Shown: positions 60,058 to 64,000 of the stretch, piece by piece
Layout of the letters: each line of letters starts with the position of its first letter
Numbering within the stretch: the first letter of the stretch is position 1
Program-made: the position numbers and the translations under genes
Notes under the pieces: model-generated
The model's input: the letters and a program-made list of their open reading frames with translations, nothing else
Database searches by the model: none
What the model was told of the DNA's origin: nothing
Source of the DNA: an uncultured Cedecea sp.
GTDB taxonomy: Bacteria > Pseudomonadota > Gammaproteobacteria > Enterobacterales > Enterobacteriaceae
Assembly: GCF_947498825.1 (NCBI RefSeq)
Contig: NZ_CANMLV010000002.1
Coordinates: 284,601-348,600 of the forward strand
Reading direction: 5' to 3'
Length of the DNA: 64,000 nt

Positions 60058-61617
60058 CTAGTCATCCTTTAAGTTTGAAGATGCAATTTTGAGTGGCTGT
60101 TGAGCATTAGGTGCAGGGATATAGGTCAACTGGAAGACCAATGGAATAAGAATGAGTGCAACAACACCTAAAACGTAATAAATATCTGCAACAGAAAGGA
60201 CATGAGATTGTTGGTAGATCACCTGATCCAGAATAACAGGTTCGGATAACAATGAATGAAAGTTATCTTGCAAAGCGGCCTGGTCAGAGAGCACATTTCT
60301 ATGAAAGATGTCACGCGTAATGATCCATTGATTAATCATTGTACCACCCGCAAGTGAACCCAGAGCTCTTAATGTATTAATAGTGCCAGACACATATGGT
60401 CCTTCAATTGGTTTGACAACACTGGTCGCTAAAAAAAGCATTGAGATAATAGCCATCGGCTGCCCAATAGCTTGTAATAATTGTATAAAATAAAACTGAT
60501 CTTTATTCCATACACTATTTATTCCCATCCCTAAAAAACATGAAATAGAGATACAAAGTAATCCTATGCTAAATACAAGACGCGCATCCATCCATTTCTG
60601 TGAAAGCAACCATGCTATTAAGGGCCCCAGAATTAGTTGTGGTAAAGCTACGGTCAGACCAATAGATGCCATTTGCATAGGACGATACCCCTGAAGTGGA
60701 GCTAAATAACTGACAGGAAGCAATGAACCTGAGGTTAGTATAATAAGAAGCACAACAAATAAACTGAAGCTCAACCACAGATTTTTTCGTGATAATAGCT
60801 GTAACTTAATAAAGGGTGTCGGATGAAACCACTCTGTATATAAATAAATGATAAAAAAAATCAAACCAATAAATAAGAAGGTAGAAATCATCGGTGAGTA
60901 GAACCAATTTAATCGGACACCTTGGTCTAAAACAATCGCTATTAAAGAAAAAGCCGTTATTCCAGAGAACATACCAAACCAATTGGCCTGGCTAAATCGA
61001 TCAAATTTAATATCCTCATTTGGCAAACCTATACTGATTAAGTAACCTGAGAACAGTGTTAAAGGAATAATCTGCCAATAAATCCAACGCCAATCAGCTA
61101 TGTAATCAATCCAATATCCTGCAAGCCAGATTGAAATATTCGGTGTAAACGTTGCTGTCATTGCATAGAGAGCAAGACCATATAAACGGATTGAAGGGGG
61201 TAAAAATTTTAGTGCAGCCATCATCAAAACAGGGATCATGGCACCACTGGATGCGCCTTGTAAGCAACGAATGACAAGTAATAGATTGATATTCTGTATG
61301 AAGGGAAGAATAGCAGCTAAAACAGTACAAAGTGTTAATAGCCATAATTCAAAGCGACGGACCGATAAGGTAATTGCAAACCAAGCAGCAAAGGGCATTA
61401 CGACTAATTCGCCTACATTATAAACTGTCGTTAACCAAGAAGCATCGTCTAAAGCAAATCCCAATACACCACGCAAATCTGTCAATGCTAATGCCGCAAC
61501 GCGATTATTTAAACCAGCAGCAATAGCTGCGATTAAAATACCAACTAGACCTAGTAGTGGTTTCTTGGATGGCGTTTGTGCAGCAGACTCAGCTGGTATA
61601 GTTGGATTGGTATTCAT
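60058..61617 (-). CDS. EmrB/QacA-type MFS drug efflux transporter (DHA2)
   Basis: A 519-residue inner-membrane proton antiporter with 14 predicted helices. The family signatures are the N-terminal GILIAAIAAGLNNRVAALAL helix, TVYNVGELVVMPFA, and motif RCLQGASSGAMIPVLM (motif C region). It should pump drugs or dyes into the adaptor-channel complex. The ATG at 61617 overlaps the stop of the channel gene by one base (TAATG) and has AGAGAG upstream; the longer frame lies inside that gene. The substrate is unknown. Confidence 0.92.
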   Translation of the reverse strand: MNTNPTIPAESAAQTPSKKPLLGLVGILIAAIAAGLNNRVAALALTDLRGVLGFALDDASWLTTVYNVGELVVMPFAAWFAITLSVRRFELWLLTLCTVLAAILPFIQNINLLLVIRCLQGASSGAMIPVLMMAALKFLPPSIRLYGLALYAMTATFTPNISIWLAGYWIDYIADWRWIYWQIIPLTLFSGYLISIGLPNEDIKFDRFSQANWFGMFSGITAFSLIAIVLDQGVRLNWFYSPMISTFLFIGLIFFIIYLYTEWFHPTPFIKLQLLSRKNLWLSFSLFVVLLIILTSGSLLPVSYLAPLQGYRPMQMASIGLTVALPQLILGPLIAWLLSQKWMDARLVFSIGLLCISISCFLGMGINSVWNKDQFYFIQLLQAIGQPMAIISMLFLATSVVKPIEGPYVSGTINTLRALGSLAGGTMINQWIITRDIFHRNVLSDQAALQDNFHSLLSEPVILDQVIYQQSHVLSVADIYYVLGVVALILIPLVFQLTYIPAPNAQQPLKIASSNLKDD

Positions 61618-63122
61618 TACTTGCTCTCTAAACGGGTATCGATAGTACGCATCGTGGAGATTTCGTTTGGATTCCATCCTCCACCTAATGATTTATATAA
61701 ATCTACAATCCCCAGTGCTATTGCAGTTGTGCTGTTATCAAGATCGCGTTGATTTACCAGTAAGTTTCGTTCAGCTGTTAATACCGTTAAATAATCGGTT
61801 GTACCTTGCTGATAATTACGTTCATAAGCACGGAGCGATTGTTGATTTTCTGCGTAAACAATAGAAAGATCTGCATATTGGCTCTGCTGCTCAGCCAAAG
61901 CGTCAAACGCATTATTTATTTCATGCCATGCTTGTAAAACGGTTTTCCGATAAATGAGTGCAGCTGTTCGCTGTTTGGATTCACTGAGGGCAAGCCGTTG
62001 GCGTAATGCCCCACCTTGGAATATAGGTAAGTAAATAGTGGGACCAATGGAAAAAAAGCGCGCATCCCAACTGTCAAGCTGACCTGACTCAAGAGATTCA
62101 AAACCTATTTTTCCATTCAAGGTTACTCTAGGATAAAAATCCGCTTTCGCAATTCCAATGGAAGCAGTAGCTGCATGTAGTTGAGCTTCTGCTTGAAGTA
62201 TATCAGGTCGATTGTGAGCAATCTCTGATGAAACACCCACGGGAATATTACTGGGCATTGATGGGAATGGCAGAACGATAGATAGCTCTTGATCGAGTGC
62301 CTTAGGTTTTTCACCTAATAGAAATGTTAATGCATTTAACAAGTTATTTTGCTTATGCAATAACCCAGTGACTGCTGCATTTTCTTTTGCTAATTGAGCC
62401 TTAGCAGATGAAACCTCAAATGTTGTTGTTGTTCCATTCTTCTTTCGGCTATTAACTAAGGTAAGTATTTCTTGAGCAATCAAGATACTTTGTTTGGCAA
62501 TTTTTATCTGTGCTTGATTACTGCGCAATAATAAATAAGTTTTTCCGACTTCCGCAGACAGAGCCACTTTTGATAATTCATGGTCGTAGACTGTCGATTC
62601 TAAGGTTGCGTTGGCCATTTCTTTCATACGACCTACCCGTCCCCATAAATCAAGTTCCCAGTTTGCATCGAAACCCGTTTGCCAAAGATTACCAGCGGAA
62701 CTTGGCGCCCCCAGAGCAACAAGTTTTCCATATTCACTTAATGCTTCACGCGAGTAATTGTTAAAATTACCTATTTTAGGGAGCTGCTGAGATGAAGTGA
62801 TACCAAGCTGAGCACGACTTTGTTCAATACGTTCCGCCGTAATTTGCAAATCGAGGTTATTTTGCAAAGCCTGAAGCTGTAAAGCATTTAATATGGGATC
62901 ATCGAATAATGACCACCAGTACTTGGGATAAGGTAAGTCTGAAAACTTGAAAGAGTTTTTATCGTACTTTTCAGGTTTTAATACAATGCCTGCCAGATCA
63001 TTCGGCGATTGAACATAATCGGGACCAACCATACAACCTGCAAGCATAAATGTGATTGAAATGACCTTCAGTATGCTAAAGATGCGAGAATAAAAAGGTT
63101 TAATGGATAGTCGAATAGTCAT
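61617..63122 (-). CDS. NodT-family outer-membrane efflux lipoprotein
   Basis: A 501-residue TolC/OprM-type channel. The lipobox FMLAGC (Cys about 30) marks it as lipid-anchored. Two tandem OEP repeats are visible, each with a long helical hairpin, around NNLDLQITAERIEQSRAQLG (landmark) and NRPDILQAEAQLHAATASIG (landmark NRPDI). The end is LGGGWNP. Its gene is first in the operon and its promoter faces tetR across the palindromes. Having its own channel makes the pump independent of TolC. Confidence 0.92.
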   Translation of the reverse strand: MTIRLSIKPFYSRIFSILKVISITFMLAGCMVGPDYVQSPNDLAGIVLKPEKYDKNSFKFSDLPYPKYWWSLFDDPILNALQLQALQNNLDLQITAERIEQSRAQLGITSSQQLPKIGNFNNYSREALSEYGKLVALGAPSSAGNLWQTGFDANWELDLWGRVGRMKEMANATLESTVYDHELSKVALSAEVGKTYLLLRSNQAQIKIAKQSILIAQEILTLVNSRKKNGTTTTFEVSSAKAQLAKENAAVTGLLHKQNNLLNALTFLLGEKPKALDQELSIVLPFPSMPSNIPVGVSSEIAHNRPDILQAEAQLHAATASIGIAKADFYPRVTLNGKIGFESLESGQLDSWDARFFSIGPTIYLPIFQGGALRQRLALSESKQRTAALIYRKTVLQAWHEINNAFDALAEQQSQYADLSIVYAENQQSLRAYERNYQQGTTDYLTVLTAERNLLVNQRDLDNSTTAIALGIVDLYKSLGGGWNPNEISTMRTIDTRLESK

Positions 63123-63143
63123 CTGTGTTTCCCAAAACAATAA

Positions 63144-63157
63144 GTACCGATTGGTTT
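63144..63157. promoter_or_regulatory. Secondary TetR-type operator at the efflux operon
   Basis: GTACCGATTGGTTT matches 11 of 14 bases of the perfect palindrome at 63221-63234. It lies 21 bp upstream of the channel start. Confidence 0.6.
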
Positions 63158-63220
63158 TTTTAAATTTAATGCATTAAAACAATGTGTTATTTTATATAAT
63201 AATCAACAAAACAATTAACA

Positions 63221-63234
63221 GTACCGATCGGTAC
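63221..63234. promoter_or_regulatory. Primary TetR-type operator
   Basis: GTACCGATCGGTAC is a perfect 14-bp palindrome in the divergent region, 56 bp before the tetR-like start. Repression of both tetR and the efflux operon is the natural reading. Confidence 0.78.
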
Positions 63235-63290
63235 AGTCAATATAACAACTTACACTAATGCTGTCAAAAATTTAACAGGATGAAGAATCG

Positions 63291-63908
63291 ATGGAAAAAG
63301 ATACCGTTTTAAACCCAAAAGCCATGAAAGTACTACAAGCTGCACGACATGTATTTTTCATACATGGCTTTAGTGGAGCGACGACAGACATGATCCAACG
63401 TGAAGCTAAAGTTTCAAAATCAACTGTTTATGCACATTTCCCGAATAAAGAAGCCTTATTTATCGCCGTTATTGAGTTTGAATGCGCGGCATTTACGGAT
63501 ACAGTGCGTGAGATTACTTTTGTCCCCGGAAAGTTAAGAGAAACCTTAACGTCTATAGCCCAGGCATATTTAGCGATTGTACTGACAGCAAAAGCATTAG
63601 CTCTTTTTCGTGTTGTTGTAGCAGAAGCACCGAGATTTCCCGATTTAGCGCATACTTTGTATCAGGCAGGTCCAAAGGTGATTTACGAAATGACTGAAAA
63701 CCTGCTGGTACGCGCTGAGCAGATGGGTGAAATCGATCTTAGCGAGCTTGGGAAAGAAATCACCGCTAATCAATTTATCAGCCTGGTTCGTAGCGAACCT
63801 CAATTGCAATGTTTATTACATCCTGAGGCGACACCTTCTGTTGTTCAAATAGATAAATGGGCAAATGATGCAGTGACAACGTTTCTGAGGGCATATGGTA
63901 AGAGGTAA
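63291..63908 (+). CDS. TetR/AcrR-family regulator
   Basis: A 205-residue repressor. The N-terminal HTH (about 13-59) reads VLQAARHVFFIHGFSGATTDMIQREAKVSKSTVYAHFPNKEALF in pieces, with the signature STVYAHFPNKEALF. The rest is a helical ligand-binding domain. It is divergent from the tripartite efflux operon, with a perfect and a degenerate palindrome in between. The usual mechanism is release by a pumped substrate. A likely group II intron end begins 17 bp after its stop. Confidence 0.92.
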   Translation: MEKDTVLNPKAMKVLQAARHVFFIHGFSGATTDMIQREAKVSKSTVYAHFPNKEALFIAVIEFECAAFTDTVREITFVPGKLRETLTSIAQAYLAIVLTAKALALFRVVVAEAPRFPDLAHTLYQAGPKVIYEMTENLLVRAEQMGEIDLSELGKEITANQFISLVRSEPQLQCLLHPEATPSVVQIDKWANDAVTTFLRAYGKR

Positions 63909-63924
63909 AAACAGGCATATTTTC

Positions 63925-64000
63925 ATCGAGTAGGAGGCGGGATCGCTCCCGCCGTCCTCTCACACCACCGTACGTACGGTTCCGTATACGGCGGTTCATG
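63925..64000 (-). mobile_element. Group II intron 3' end (domains V and VI), partial
   Basis: Read on the minus strand the last 76 bases look like the end of a bacterial group II intron. A domain V-like hairpin is formed by ACCGCCGTATACG and CGTACGTACGGTGGT around GAAC. Then comes GTGTGAGAGGACGG and a domain VI-like hairpin (GGCGGGAGCGATCCCGCC) followed by TCCTACTCGAT, with a candidate branch A. The 3' boundary would be near 63925. The reverse-transcriptase gene would lie beyond the right edge. This rests on recognition of the pattern, not on alignment. Confidence 0.7.

Overview
The window is chromosomal DNA from a gamma-proteobacterium of the order Enterobacterales. Long blocks keep the Escherichia gene order: glrR-qseG-glrK-glmY-purL-mltF-tadA-pgpC-yfhH; yfhL-acpS-pdxJ-recO-era-rnc-lepB-lepA-rseCBA-rpoE-nadB-trmN6-srmB; and grcA-ung-yfiF-trxC-tapT-patZ-pssA-yfiM. 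Most proteins have the same length as their E. coli counterparts. The genus cannot be fixed from the sequence. A gan (galactan) locus as in Dickeya and a dispersed intergenic repeat argue against E. coli itself.

Region 1-31.3 kb is mainly core genome on the minus strand. It carries the GlrK/GlrR envelope-stress system with its sRNA target GlmY (sigma-54 promoter and three GlrR boxes), purine synthesis, a lytic transglycosylase, the rnc-era-recO-pdxJ-acpS and lepA-lepB operons, and the sigma-E operon. One insertion into the core is an AT-rich family 8 glycosyltransferase between yfhH and yfhL.

Between srmB and grcA, which are close together in E. coli, about 21 kb has been inserted. It holds a galETKM operon with E. 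coli-like GalR operators; a two-component system with a downstream lipoprotein gene and a divergent MipA/OmpV barrel; SDR and IS3 wreckage; and a complete galactan locus. The galactan locus comprises an ATPase, binding protein, two permeases, endo-galactanase, GH42 beta-galactosidase, LamB-like porin and LacI-type repressor. The logic is coherent: GanL admits galactan fragments, GanA trims them, GanEFG plus the ATPase import them, GanB releases galactose, and the adjacent Leloir operon (GalM/K/T/E) converts it to UDP-glucose and glucose-1-phosphate. A stand-alone PTS EIIB domain behind a strong terminator is the odd member.

After yfiM comes an AT-rich, probably acquired module: an NDH-2-like flavoprotein, a three-gene EmrAB-type efflux system with its own outer-membrane factor, and a divergent TetR regulator with matching palindromes. 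The window ends in what looks like the 3' end of a group II intron.

The main points for a second look are the mirrored CTTCAG-N5-CTTCAT boxes between the two-component operon and the barrel gene, the family of GanR-type operators, the isolated EIIB, and the efflux/intron junction.
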